From the NCBI RefSeq assembly GCF_019175285.1, contig NC_056527.1:66430431-66494430 (forward strand): a stretch of DNA of 64,000 bases, written 5' to 3'. Numbering within the stretch: position 1 is the first letter of the stretch; every line of letters starts with the position of its first letter. This document shows positions 47,019-59,925 of this stretch, one piece after another. This stretch comes from Sceloporus undulatus. Its lineage: Eukaryota > Chordata > Lepidosauria > Squamata > Phrynosomatidae. The notes beneath the pieces were generated by a model. The model was not told the origin of the DNA and searched no databases. It saw only the letters and a program-made list of their open reading frames with translations. Position numbers and translations under genes: made by a program.

Positions 47019-48353
47019 GTTATTTAAACTACATCAGGAACAGGCATCCAAATATTCAATATTTATTATTTTAATATCCTACTTCACATACTCTTTATTG
47101 ATATATTTATATCCTACCTTTCCTCCAAGGAGCTTAAGGCTGCACATGATTGTGCACTCACCACACCACACTTCAGTCTAGCAACAAGCCTGTGCAGCAG
47201 AGGTTAGGCTGACAGACAGTAACTTATGCCAGCTGCCCCAGGGAGTAACGAATGAGGATTTGAGCCGGTGTCTCCTTAGTCCTGGCCTAATAACTGCAGA
47301 CCTGGTATACATGGTGTATATGTGTGGTTTGTTTTTGTGTGTTTTTTTTCCACAGAAGACTTAATTTACTCAAAGAGTTTCCATTTCAGTTGTGTGTTCT
47401 TATGCATATAGCTAAAGGGCAAAGTAAAACCAATTGTTTACTCTCTTTTAAAAAAAAAGTTGGCATCATACACTCGAAAGCAGGCAGATGCCTCAAAGTC
47501 AAATACGGGACATCAATGCATCTTTTGGATTCAGCTGAAGCATATAAAAAGCCCTTCTTGGCTTTGCTCCGATGATTCCCGACACTGTCAAACTCTCTCC
47601 AGTGAACCATGGCCTTGCAGCCAACTTGACAGCAAATATTGTTCTACATTTATTAATACGCTTGGTGCTGATTGTGGAATGACATGTTTTTTGAAGCTCA
47701 GGTCCCAGCTGTCCTCAGCTCTCCCTACAAAAACCATGTCAGATAATTGCCCCGGTTTCTCTGTTGATAATACATACATAAATATGTGTTTTCAACATGC
47801 TGCTGTCATATCTTTTTTGAACTCAACCTCAACATTGCCAAGTGGTTTGAAGTCCCATTTCCTTGTGGTTTTTTCCCCCTTTCTGCTCCTCCTTATAATG
47901 AAAACCCTGCCCTGCCAGAAACTTGCATCAACAAAACAGGTTAGTCACATTCAGAAGTTGTTCTTCCCTAGTTCTCCTCTTTGAATTTAGATGCTTGTTC
48001 CTCCTTTCACCCCATCGCACACCCTTAGACTTCTTTTTTAAGTCAATGGGTTGTTTTTACTTATTAATAATGGATCTACTGTGTCTGAACCAAAAACCTT
48101 TAGTTAACAGGCAAAGAAAAGAAAATCAATAAAGGAAAGCATTTGGCAGCTCAGTACACAGGAAATTTATTTGCATTCTCAGGTTCAGATCAATAATCTT
48201 CTTTCCTCCACTGCTTCAACAGGAAATTATAACCTTTGTGAATATAATCTGGAAAGTCATCTTCTCCAGTAATTCTGCACATTTCCCCTCCCCTTTGGAA
48301 AATAAAACATTCTGGTGTTGGTTTAGTTTAAAGAGATTTTATTTTCTGTCCCA
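47019..48353. other. no gene recognised
   Basis: 47,086-47,290 resembles an old LINE 3' region ('atatcctacctttcctccaa'). A 174-codon open frame at 47,460-47,984 has no recognisable motif and is low-complexity in places; I treat it as chance. Confidence 0.4.
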
Positions 48354-48560
48354 CTAAATATCCATTTCTGCCTTCTTGGCAGCAGGTCGGTACTTGTCAT
48401 GCAGGCAGTTCTGCATATATTCATTGCAAACAAGGATACTTCAGGGCTGTCATCGCCATATGGGAGATAGAGCACTCGCTCCTCATAAACAATTTCCTGT
48501 AACTCCTGACTCCGCAAATTGGCTCTCTCACTGTTTCTCCCCAGGTAACCCTCTTTCCAT
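48354..48560 (-). pseudogene. unidentified protein-like reading frame with probable 1-bp frameshift
   Basis: On the minus strand, frame one reads WKEGYLGRNSERANLRSQEL, continuing QEIVYEERVLYLPYGDDSPE and VSLFA. A one-base shift then gives NEYMQNCLHDKYRPAAKKAE and MDI before TAG at 48356-48354. Charged, low-repetition composition and the compact end look like real protein. AATAAA (minus strand) lies 11-16 bases past the stop. Without the shift, frame one runs to a different stop and loses the protein-like character. I do not recognise the family. It may be a decayed or processed gene copy, or a terminal exon containing an assembly error. Confidence 0.4.
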
Positions 48561-48823
48561 ATTAACAGCAAAAAAATAACAACAACAACACTCTTGTTTA
48601 ACAAATCTTGTGTACGTACAAACATTTCAGAGCAAATGGGCATAAAACAGATTGTTCGTCATATTTCTTTTTTTAAACAAAAGTATATATACAAGCTACT
48701 TAGACGAAGGAAGAGAAACAAAAATTTGAACTAATTATACTTCTTAATCATTACTCCCCCGCTCCCATTGTCATACATTTTTACCTGATCTTACTTACTA
48801 AAATTCAGGGCCCTAGTATAGTC

Positions 48824-48824
<1 letters not shown>

Positions 48825-48875
<51 letters not shown>
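48825..48875. repeat. (AAT)n microsatellite, tail of LINE
   Basis: About 17 units adjoining the 3' tail of the minus-strand LINE next to it. Confidence 0.9.
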
Positions 48876-49622
48876 TATTTATATCCCACCCCATCTTCAC
48901 TCAGGCAATCGGGGTGGCCTTATAACATTAATTAACATTATACAAATCATATCCCCCCAAAACCCCTCCTTTAAAATAGAATTAAACACTTTACAATTAA
49001 AACTTTTTTAAAAAGATCAGTAACAGTTAAAACAATAAATAAAAACAAACAAACAACAATGGACAGGTAAATAGCAACAGGATCGGTCTATTACTTTCTC
49101 TCTTTGGTGGCCAGATGTCTATTCAGGAAAGGCCTGCCAGAAGAGATCCGTATGAACAGCTTTTTAAAGGTTGTCTAAGGTGGTTATATGAGGGATCTCA
49201 CCCGGCAGGCCATTCCATAGTCTGGGAGCAATAGCCGAAAATGTCCTCTGGGCAGTTGTAGATAATCTGGTTTTTATTGGTTGTAGCAGATTTCTCCCAG
49301 AGGACCTAAGTGTGAGGGGTGGATTATATGGAAGGAGGCAGTACCAAAGACATTTTGGACCCAAGCCATTTAGGGCTTTAAAGGTAATAACCAACACCTT
49401 GTACTGAGGCCGAAAACTGATGGGCAGCCAGTGAAGAGATCTTAAAATTGGTGTACTATGGTCTCTACTAGATGTACCCGAGACCAGTCTGGCTGCCATA
49501 TTCTGTACGAGTTGAAGTTTCCGGACCAAGCATAAGGGTAGCCCCATGGAGAGTGCATTACAGAAATCCAGACGTGAGGTTACCGGCGCATGTACTACAG
49601 TTTCAAGATCCCTGATTTCACA
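48825..49622 (-). mobile_element. CR1/L2-group LINE, 3' fragment
   Basis: The minus strand encodes LVQNMAARLVSGTSSRDHST, LHWLPISFRPQYKVLVITFK and ALNGLGP, closely matching the C-terminal part of the LINE at 17,388. 5'-truncated; ends in 'gggatataaatat' and (ATT)n. Confidence 0.88.
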
Positions 49623-50486
49623 GTATTTTCTTCCCTAAGCACCTCACTTTTCAAAGCAGTATGAAGTTCCAGGGCAGCCTTTCAAGGGAATGACCTCCTT
49701 TGCAGTAAGCATTATGGTTCATATATATGATAGGTCAGGAGTGTGTCATTAGAGGCTAGTCATATGAATTTAAATGTAAGTTTATGCAAACTGCACACAG
49801 GAAAGCATCCAAGCATTCAGAATAACAATGCTAACATTTAGAGCAGAACTTTGGGCCACTGTGGGCCTCTAGATGTTTTTGGCCTACAAATCTGCATAAG
49901 TCCTAGTCTTGAGTACAGGTGGGCACCTTTGCACTCCCGAGGGCCACATGAGGCAATGAGCAGTGAATAGAGGGCTGTACTCTCACAGGCAGACATGCGT
50001 AGACACTCCTACATAATCTTCTCCCAGCACAACTGCGGCAGCAGAAGACTCATGAAGGGGAATTTGTGGGTTGGGGTGGTTGAAAGACAAGGCATCCATG
50101 GCAGACACATAGGAAGCCCTTGAGCACATGGACCATATACTGCCGACACGTTCTACACATTCTCCCCCCCCCCCCCTCAATCTTCTGCTATTTGAGCCAA
50201 AAACTCTTCTGCCAGAGGCTACAACTGAAGCCTGTTGGCAGATTGAACTGTACTCACCTTTGATAGCAGGTGAAGGAGAATCACATTTTAAATGCTCCCT
50301 CTGCACAAAGAAAACCTGTGAAATGCATACAGTTCGAAGAAACCTAGCACCCAATTCATTCACAGTGTGAACGAGTCTGAAAGGAAACAAAACTGCCTCC
50401 ATGCATATTCCTGAGCCAAGTCTGAGAATTCTGATGCTAATGCTGAAGAAGCATCACTGTAGCTTGATGTTAATGGATAGGGAGTA
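49623..50486. other. no gene recognised
   Basis: Apparently unique. A C-run (about 15 bp) lies near 50,163. Open frames here have no recognisable motif. Confidence 0.4.
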
Positions 50487-50698
50487 CAGTGTCCCCTTGG
50501 TATCCACTGGGGTTTGGTTTCAGGACACCAAAATGTATGGATGCTCAAGTCCCATTATATAAAATGGCGCAGTAAAACTGCATCCCTTATATAAAATGGC
50601 AAAAAAGCTTTTGGAATGTATGTATTTTCAAAAGTATTTTCAAGCCATGGATGGTTGAATCCGTGGATTAAAAATCCATGTATAAGGAGGGTTGACTG
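50487..50698. mobile_element. Tigger/MER2-like MITE with TA duplication
   Basis: Starts cagtgtccccttggtatcca and ends ggagggttgactg, flanked by TA. Confidence 0.85.
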
Positions 50699-53352
50699 TA
50701 CTATGACACACAGCTGGGTAAGCCTCAGCAGCTCACCACGTTACAGCTGAGAAGAATCTCTGTCTCTGGAAAACATGTTTATCGTTTTAGAAGTCCTTTC
50801 CATTGAACAAATATCCTGTCACAAGATTAATTTGATTAATTAATTGTCCATCGTAGCTGCACTGATCTCCAGTGTGTTTGGTTGGCGCAATGCTATCTCT
50901 TTCATCCTGTTAGTTTACAGAACTCCAGGTGCACTCCCAAAGTGTGCTGTGCCAAAAAGAAAGGAAGAGAAAACACTAGAGTTTGGGTGGGGTTTGAAAG
51001 ACATTACTACTGCTCTCCTTTCCCTCATGTCTTCTTCTGTGGCAACTGCTCCTGACCTAGAGCACCTTCTTTTGCCAACAGGGCTGCCAACTTTTTATTT
51101 ACCCCAAGCCTTTAACCAGCAGCTTGCACGCACTGGCAAGTGTCAAACACCTCTGTACTAGATAAAGGTTTTGTCTGTTGTTTTGCAGCACACTGCTTAA
51201 CGAAAAAGGTGCAGGACAGTGTGTGTTTGGTTTGTTTTGTTGCTAAAATGACAACCTTATAGTTGCCCAACAACTAGAAGTGTTCTTTCTTTACAACCTT
51301 TGGAAGCCTTACTCTATCCAAAGTGTTCAGCTTACAGATTTTGAAACATACTCCACAGCATTCAATTCCCTTCACTTCCAGTGAAAGGAATGAAATGTCC
51401 TTTCCAGTTCCCCTGAAATGAAAACAGTTCTCAGCTGCCCATCGAAGAACTATTAATAGTAGAAAATTCTTATTAGCAAGACAAAAGGTGGCATGATATC
51501 CTGACATCATTTCTTTCAGAGCAAGTCCAAAGACTAATTGAAACTCCAGCAAATGTGGTTTGGGAATCATTGCCTAGCTAGGTATTTTTCCTTTCTACAG
51601 GAGAGAGACAAAAAAGCCAATTCCATAAAGTAGATGAGGTGTTAAATAAGTAACTTCACAGATGTGGCATGATTGTAAGATATTAAAAAGCCATGAAGTG
51701 GCTTTTGAAGATGACATAGTATGGAGAAACAGCTCCTGTCCTACCTAGTACTGAACAAAGTTACATCTTGATGTGGTGGAGGGTGTGTACTGTGACTAAT
51801 GCTCTTCAATTGGGCCGGACGAGGAACATCAACTTAAGATGATTTTTTAGAAGGCAATTCATGAAGACTTTTGCCAGGGCTTGCTTCTTAACACTGTGCT
51901 TTTTTATGGCATGTGTAAACTAGTAGTAATTTTTTTAAAGCGCTGATAAGCCTGAAGCATCCCTGTGTTTTGAAATAAAAATATTCTGCTGTTTCATTTA
52001 CCGTTTAAAACCTTTCCTAAGACACAAGTGCACTTTCTTCTCCTGTGAATTATGTTTACAAGCAAGAAAATGGAATACCATTCCACAAAGGGAAAAGAGA
52101 AGGGTTGAAAACAGAAGCGGAAACTGGAGGGCAAGAGAGTTACAGTGGTTCAAATATACAAAATTAGATCAAGTACTTAATGTGGCTTCAGATTAAAAAC
52201 ATTTGACTCAGTTCTCTTGTTACAATGGGAGATTCCCTCCTTTAACAGCAAACATGGGTTATGGTTTAGGTGAAATTTCATTCAGTAATAAGAACTCCAC
52301 GGTTGGATTAACAGCTAAACTGTTGTTTTGTGGGCAGGATGGACCAGGTTTATCATCTAAAATAGGAGGCAGGAGAAACACCTGTTTGTGTATTGTTTGC
52401 AATTATTGTGTAACAGAATAAGTCAGGTGTGAATAAAACATGGCCTGGGAGTCAAAGCCAGCTGGCAAAGCATTTTTCTTTTAGCTGACTGCCTACCATT
52501 TTGATAGGAATCAGGAGTAAAACAAGGGATAACCCCTTGATGGAAGAGTTGTATCTCTATGTACGAAAAGGACATGTCACCTCTCCAGAAAGTGTGCCCC
52601 ATAGAACCTAATAAGATCCACTGGGAACTGAGCCTCTTTGCTATTAGCCTTTCGAGTAGTCTCTATTTTTTTAAAAAGGGACAAAATCACAAATTGCTTA
52701 AATTAAAGATTACTATCACATTCTTCAGCAATTTGCAGTCCTCTTACAGTTCTTCTTAAATGTATCTCTTCTTTCATATTCATAAAATAAGGGTTTATAT
52801 AACCTGTGGATTCTTTGCGTGCAACTTCAAGTGTTTGGTTTTACCTGTGTGGTGTGGAAAGAACCTATGCTATAGTGGCCCCTTCAGCATGAAGTGGCCT
52901 TCAGAGTACACTTAATACAAAGTCAAGATAAACTGTAAGCCTCAGTTCCCAAGTCACAATACAAGTTTTTTTCCCCATTGTTTTGAAAACACAGGGCACA
53001 ATTAGATGAAAACAACCACATGGAACCAACATTACATGAAAGTCAGCATTCATTAGGGCATGTTTGCACATGCACTATTATCACAGACTCCTTGCAGCCA
53101 TCAAGGACTGCTTTGAATGAACAACCAAGAACCATAAGCCACTAAGACATTGAATGGTATGTTCACATAGGTAAACTGTTCAACTGCTGAACCAATAAAA
53201 AGGCCTTTATTTGGATCATCTGGAATCCTCCAGTTCTCTCTGAACTCATGTAAGCAATGAGCTGTATAGCAAGTATTGGTCAGCTTCACAATCTGCTTTG
53301 GACTTCTCATAATGGTGAAGATAACTGGTTATTTAGATAAAGCTTTTACTTA
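50699..53352. other. unique sequence, no gene recognised
   Basis: AT-rich, low repeat density compared with the rest. No splice-flanked coding pattern found. Probably COA1 5' intron or intergenic DNA. Confidence 0.4.
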
Positions 53353-53585
53353 GGGCCCGAACAGACAGGCCAAAATAAAGCTGCTTTGGGTCACTTTGGA
53401 GGTATGCTGTTTAAACGCTGCATGCATACTAAGAGGCCGGAAGCTGCGACAAAACCATGCTCCAGTCCTAAGGACTGGAGTGCAGCTTTGGTGCAGCTTC
53501 TGGCCTCTTAAGATGCATGTGTCATTTAAACAGCATATCTCCAAAGTGACCCGAAACAGCTTTATTTTGGCCTGTCTGTTCGGGC
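53353..53585. mobile_element. Harbinger-like palindromic MITE, subfamily 2, copy 1
   Basis: Ends GGGCCCGAACAGACAGGCC and its complement. The interior is shared with the 1,517 family (aaaataaagctgctttgggt, ttggaggtatgctgtttaaa), but the terminal ~20 bp differ. Confidence 0.82.
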
Positions 53586-54793
53586 ACTTTGTTTCCTTAC
53601 TATTCTCTTTCCATGCCTTCTTCTTCTTTAAACCATGGGAAAACTTAATCCAAAGGCGTTAGTCTTAAATTAACTAGGATGATAGCTGCATAATGATGGC
53701 ATCATTTTATCATACCTGGCTATGGGATATTTTTCACATTAATGCTGACTTAATCCATTTTCTTCTGGGAGAAAGGCTATTAACAGAATGCAAAGTGAAC
53801 GCACAGGCAGAACGAACAAAATAATCTAACAGTTTGGAATAGGATACAAACTAAGTGGAAAGGAAAAGGGGCAAAGAAATAACAAGAGATGAATAAACAT
53901 GGTTTGAGAGGCATATGAGAGGGTTGAGGATAATATAAAAAATGTTTTCTCTGCTTAGCACACTGCTTCGAATGGGCAAGTTGAGTCATGACATAGTGCC
54001 TGCACTTCACTTGAGGGGAAATGAACTACTGAACACACTGTCGCTGAGAAGAATTCCAGTGGCAAAGAATTTAATCATTCCCAAAGAAGGATTATACTTC
54101 GGTTTAAAATAATATTAAACATTGCAGCTGCTTATGCCAAACCCCATTTCCATCCGCCATCATTCTGCTCTTACATTTCCACTTGATGACTGGTCAGCCT
54201 CCCTCACTTTCACCTCTCTTAGGAGCCCTGGAGTCTAGCCTCAGAATACCTATTCTATAGGAATTGTTTTAATTTTAAAGTATGCCATATGGGCACATTT
54301 AATTGGATTTAATTTGGGCACATGTAGGAAGAGCCTCAATTTATAATCCATCATCTACAAGGATAATTTAGGTTTTTAAGGAACTAAGTGGCCAAGGTGA
54401 TTACTGATCATGGACAGAAATAATTTATTTTATGCCAAGAGGATGTTTTAATTAACCCCACATAGATAATAGCAAAAAAAATACCTGATTTCTTTTTCAT
54501 TAACCACTTATTTACAAAGGTGAGAATCAAAATGGGGAATTTTGATGGGAAGAAAAGGCCAGCAAGCAACTTCATTGCTTTAAAATGGCTTAATATTTCA
54601 ATTAAATCTATTAACTGACTGACTAGGACAAGAGTGGAGGATTCATCAGCAAAAAATTATTTACATCAGCTGGCAGATGTTAAATTAAGTTTCATGTTTT
54701 CAAAGCCAAACCAACTCATTCTCATTACTCTGTGCAGAGAAGAATTAAAATGAAGCTCAAAGCCTTGAGAAGGAGGAATGAAGTGTTAACTCA
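53586..54793. other. unique sequence, no gene recognised
   Basis: AT-rich with no recognised repeat or coding signal. Confidence 0.4.
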
Positions 54794-55028
54794 GGCCCCA
54801 TATAGACAGGCCAAAATAAAGTTGCTTCGGGTCACATTGGAGGTATGCTGTTTAAATGATACATGCATAGTAAGAATCTGGAAGCCATGCCAAAGCCATG
54901 ATCCAGTCCTAAGGATTAGAGCACAGCCTTGGCACAGCTTCTGGACTCTTAGTACGCATGCATCATTTAAACAGCATACCTCCAAAGTGACCTGAAGCAG
55001 CTTTATTTTGGCATGTCTGTATGGGGCC
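54794..55028. mobile_element. Harbinger-like palindromic MITE, subfamily 2, copy 2
   Basis: Ends GGCCCCATATAGACAGGCC and its near complement; interior as in the copy at 53,353. Confidence 0.82.
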
Positions 55029-56879
55029 AGAGAAACCGAGTCCAGTGCATCTGAAGAACTGGGCACGTGTCGTCAATAAAAAGCATTTATTTCTTCCTCC
55101 GTTAAATAATGAAAAACATGTTAAAGAACCATGTTTCTTACATCGAGAATTTGTATGGCATTCCCCATAACCTGTTTGGTGGCTCATTGCAACCAGAATG
55201 CAAATATTTAAAGTGTGGTGCAGTGTTAGCTAACAAAACAATACCAGCTGTCAGGATAATTCAGTCTGCAGTGCAGTGTGTACCAACAACAGAGCTCCAC
55301 AAATGAAAATAATGCAAAGTATAACATCATACCACTCATTACTTCTCAATACAAAAATAACTAGTGGAATAGAACATGCACACACACAAAAATCAGGTTT
55401 GTAGCTGACCTAAGAAGATCTCATCAAACATGAGGAACAGCCAGAGGGCCTGCCCGCTCCCTGGATTAGCCGATCCCAGCCGTCAGCATGATGTGAAGGG
55501 GACTGGAGAAGGAACGGAAAGGAAAGAATTGTCATCTTAACTGACAGAAATAGTTGCACATGCGGAGGAGTGAGCAATTTGGGATGCTGGGAAGAGTGAG
55601 TTCTTAAGAGCAGTGCTTAAAATCAGTTTTGTGGTTGTTTTTTTTTTTTTTGTCTCAAGGTTGTGACTAGTGCTGATCCACAAACTAGTGGCTGCCAGTG
55701 TGTGACAAGTTTCTAGGAAAGAAACAAACAGCTGTACCCAGCAGGCACCAATGTGGTGCTGGTCCCTGGCACATTGGGGGGTGGGACCCTGCTGGTCCCC
55801 CACATCAGATAATGGGTTTAGGAAGTGTAAGAAGCAGTTACAAAGTTTAACAGTAACAAGTAAAGTAGTTAGCTGGTATGATGTTTGCAAAGAAGATTAA
55901 CAACAACAATCCTTTCCCTGTTCTTTAACCTCTGCCCCAGCAGACGCATCACCTTGACAATACACATGCATGTTCGTTTTAGGAGCCACCTTAGGGTCCT
56001 TGAATTTTGGGTAGTAGATAGAAGATGCCCAGGAAACATCTTAATTGCTGACCTGGAACAATGCTTCCTAAGATTTGCAGAAAGCTTCCAAATCATAAAC
56101 AGCTATTCACATGCAACATAACTGAATGGGAATACAAGGACAAAACCCTGCCATGAACCCAGATGCTAATTCTATCCCCACATCTACTGTGAGTAAAATA
56201 TGACAGAGACCAGTGACATCATTCACAATAACTGGGGTGCGTTTACTTGTTCTTCTTCCAATGTCATATGTCATCCTATGCTAGCAATACCACTCTACGC
56301 TCTCCATTGGATAAACAGGACAAACTCTACATAAGAGGATAAATGGACAAAAATCTGACATTAAAAATGGCAATACTCACAAATCAAGGGTAGATCATTT
56401 CAGCCTTCTTGGACATATGGTACAGAATTTAAAGGTTGTAGTCCTTGAACAAGGAAAGTACAAAGGAAGACTAAGAGAAACAGCTGGATTCATAAATTTC
56501 AATCCATTAACAGAGGTATGAACAAAGACAATGGCTTCACGGCACACTATTATTAATATTATATCCTCCCTACAGTAACAAAAGGAATCTTCCCATCCAA
56601 GGAACTGACTTTTGGTAGGCAGATTTATTGCTTTCACACGCAAACACTAACTGACCACTGTAAAAATGAGAAAGACCTGTATCTACATATGCAGCTCTTT
56701 TTAAATTTAGGGCTAGGTCATGCATCTTTCTGGATCCTATAAAATTCCATCCCACTCACACTACAATGTGAATTGTTCTTGGTGTCTTGAGTGCATCACA
56801 GCAGATCGCAGGTGGGGCTCACATGATTAATGTCCTTCTACAACCAATGAGAAAGAGAAATCTTAAAGCATAGAAAATT
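55029..56879. other. no gene recognised
   Basis: Mostly unique. The right part may include the decayed 5' side of the Bov-B copy that becomes recognisable near 56,880. Confidence 0.35.
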
Positions 56880-57080
56880 GTTTTGTCAGGCAGAACTATT
56901 TGTTATCACTCTGTAAGCACACAACATACCAATAGTACTGCTACAATCCACAGAGACAGAACCAAGTACAGTTCTAAGTAAAATATGCCAACAAATATGG
57001 AAAATAAAGCAGTGGCCCATCAACTGGAAGTAATCAATATACATATCCATCCATAAAAAAGAAGGCACAAAAGCTTGCTA

Positions 57081-57341
57081 CAGTGGGCCCTTGCCTTACG
57101 CGGGGATCCGTTCCGGACCCCCCTGCATAAGGCAAATTCCGCCTATGCTGGAGCCCCATTCATTTGAATAGGGCTCATGCGCGGCAGCACAGCAGCACGA
57201 GAATGTTCAGGTTGCCACGGGCATGCGCCCCATTCACTGGAATGGGACGTGCCGCCCCTTGTGCCGCGCACGCTCCCCGCAGCTTGAGCACATATGCTCA
57301 AGTCCGCATAAAGCGCACCCTCCTATAACGCGGGCGCACTG
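57081..57341. mobile_element. 261-bp Tc1/mariner-like MITE inside Bov-B
   Basis: Starts CAGTGGGCCCTTGCCTTACG and ends ATAACGCGGGCGCACTG, with TA both sides. It is GC-rich, and its short relative is at 7,043. Confidence 0.88.
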
Positions 57342-58234
57342 TACTGGACTATTGTACTAATTTCCCATGCAAGCAAAGTCATGCTCAAAATTCTGCAACA
57401 AAGACTCCTACCATATATGGAAAGAGAAATGTCAGAGAAAACTGGATTTAGGAAAGAAAAAGGCACTAGGGATCACATTGCTAAAATAAGATGGATCATA
57501 GAACACAACAGGGGAAAAGAAAATCTGCCTGCACTTCATTGACTACAGCAAAGCCTTGGACTGCATAGACTACAAAAAGCTATGGAATACTCCAAAGAAA
57601 TGGGAATGAATGTCCTGATATGTAAGCTGTATTCAGAACAAAAGCCTCCCATCAGAACTGAATATGGAGAAACAGTATAGATCCCAATTGGCAAAGGGGT
57701 CAGACAAGGCTGCATACTATCACCATACTTATTCAACCTGTATGCAAAAAATATCATATGAACCCCACTTAGACTCAGAGACACAAGGAGTGAAGATCAG
57801 ATAACATTAACAATTTAAGATATTCACATGACGCAATACTACTAGCAGAAACAAATAAATGCCTGGAGCCATTACTAAGGAAGATCAAGGAGGAAAGTGC
57901 AACAACAGGCTTAATGCTGAACATTAAGAGGAAAAAAATAATGACCATGGAAGATTCGTCCTAGATAACAAGAAAATTGAAACAGTCAAAGAGGTCCAAT
58001 ACGTTGGATCAAATATCAACCAGAATGGAGACTGTAGTGAAGAAATTAGAAGACGACTAGAATTGGAAAGAGTAGCTACAAGAGAACTGGGCAAGATCCT
58101 AAAGTGTAAAGCTACAACTCTGAACACTAAAGTGAGACTTATCGAAGCTATTGTATTCCCCATCACCATATATGGACTTGGAGCTGGACAGTGAAGCAAG
58201 CCAATAAAAAGAAAATCAACTCATTTGTGATGCA

Positions 58235-58510
58235 AAGATATAGCCGTATTGGTCTGTAGAGTCAATATGTAGAGAGACCTTGTAGCACCTTTGAGACTAA
58301 CTGAGAGAAAGAAATTGGCAGCATGAGCTTCCTCAGATGCATTTGGTGGAGTGGAAGCCAGGTACAAACATATACAGTATATGCCACTGATATGTGAGGA
58401 CATCAATACAAATTACAAATCCTTTGTGTATGGAAATGATGTTGCAGGTCCAATTTCAATGATGGTTGTTAGTGCACAAAAACGTAGGAAACTGGTCTTT
58501 GTGCATGGAG
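58235..58510. mobile_element. 276-bp retroposon with 12-bp target duplication
   Basis: atttgtgatgca flanks it at 58223-58234 and 58511-58522. The interior begins aagatatagccgtattggtc and contains 'cttgtagcacctttgagact'. The duplication length fits target-primed retroposition, but I could not place the family. Confidence 0.8.
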
Positions 58511-58926
58511 ATTTGTGATGCAGAGCTGGAGAAGAGTATTGCCAAGAACAGATTAAGCCTGGGCTCTCCACGGAAACCAGAATTACTAAACTGAGGCTCT
58601 CGTACTATTGCACATCATGAGAAGGCATGAATAATTTAAATAAAAGACAATGATGCTAGGAAAGGTAGAGGGCAGCAGAAAAAGAGAAAGACCACATAAC
58701 AGGTTGTTAAACTCAATCCGGGGTCTAAAACTGGAGGAACTGAGCAAAAGAGTTGAGGACAGGGAGACTTGGAGACCTTTCATCCACAGGGTCATCGTGA
58801 GTCAGAGCTAACTCCAAGGCAATTAACAACAAACAAGAAGCATATGAAGAAATGGGTTTATATCCACAAAAGCTCATGCAATTTTTTTTTTAAAAAAAAG
58901 ACAGGATTAAAAGTACTGCTACTTTC

Positions 58927-59103
58927 TTAGTTTTTTGTGGGTTTTTCGGGCTATATGGCCATGTTCTAGAAGAGTTTATTCCTGATGTTTCACCAGCACC
59001 TTGCAGATGCTGGTGAAACGTCAGGAATAAACTCTTCTAGAACATGGCCACATAGCCTGAAAAACTATGGATGCTGGCCATGAAAGTCTTCGACTTCATA
59101 TTG
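58927..59103. mobile_element. Penelope-like insertion forming a near-perfect hairpin
   Basis: The direct repeat ctgctactttc lies at 58916-58926 and 59104-59114. Inside, 58941-58998 and 59008-59065 are inverted repeats matching at 55 of 58 positions with a 9-bp spacer. The tail 'atggatgctggccatgaaag' matches that of the copy at 26,072. Confidence 0.82.
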
Positions 59104-59925
59104 CTGCTACTTTCATTTTTCCTTCCCCCTCCCTTCCTCTACTTCTTTGAAAAAAGCTAATTAATTTATTGAAGTTCCATTGATTCAATGTGTCTACTGT
59201 AGTTGAGCCTAACAACTGGATATAGGCCACTATAAATTATTATTGACAACAGATGCTTGAATATAGACTGAATATAGTTCTTTACTCTCATCCCTATGTA
59301 GGCTTGGCAGTATACTCAAAGAAGAAAGGGGGGTGGGAATCTCCTACCTTTACGCAGAGAGTATGTCAGAAATGAGAGCACTGTCCAACAGGCATTGCTT
59401 TCAGTAGGATCCTTATATGGATTGTGAGTAATTATGTGTGACTGTTCCTCACCTTTCCTCGCCCCGACTTTTATCAGTTTTGCACTCTTTCACAAAGGGA
59501 TGTCAATAACACTTAAGCAAGGGACAAAAGAAGCCACTCCATTTGGGTTCAAGTTTAATTAGCAGTGCTGACACAATGGAAGCAAACAGATCTGGGTGTT
59601 AACAGGGGAAAGTACAATGTTCCAATGTATTTGATCACTACTCATCAGGGGATCTCTTTAGGAACAATGTTTCCTTCATCATTAAAAAATAATATTCTAA
59701 AATTATACATCCACAGAGCTTTGCAAATACTGGCAAAAAAGAGTGTAAGATCTGTGGATTCTGGTAGGTCTGTCTGCACACAAGGCAGGGACTCTTTCTC
59801 TGACATACTAATTGCCATTCCATCTGCAGTGAAGCAGGAACTTCTTAACTGCCCTGGAGCAAAGGCAGTCCACAAACTTCTTTTTGACATTTTGAAGGTA
59901 GTTTAACAAGGGGACTGCAACACTA

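Larger units (their letters stand above)
56880..58822 (+). mobile_element. Bov-B/RTE LINE, decayed, with two nested insertions
   Basis: RT-like text 'caacaaatatggaaaataaa' and 'ccatcaactggaagtaatca'. After the MITE comes a region that reads LHFIDYSKALDCIDYKKLW-like, then 'ggggtcagacaaggctgcat' (the RQGC box), 'tattcaacctgtatgc', and the 3' end 'gggtcatcgtgagtcagagc'. Stops and shifts are frequent, so it is inactive. A MITE sits at 57,081-57,341 and a retroposon at 58,235-58,510. Confidence 0.82.

Noticed and set aside
47460-47984. 174-codon plus-strand frame
   Set aside because: No motif, no splice context, composition like noncoding DNA, and no recognisable homologue.
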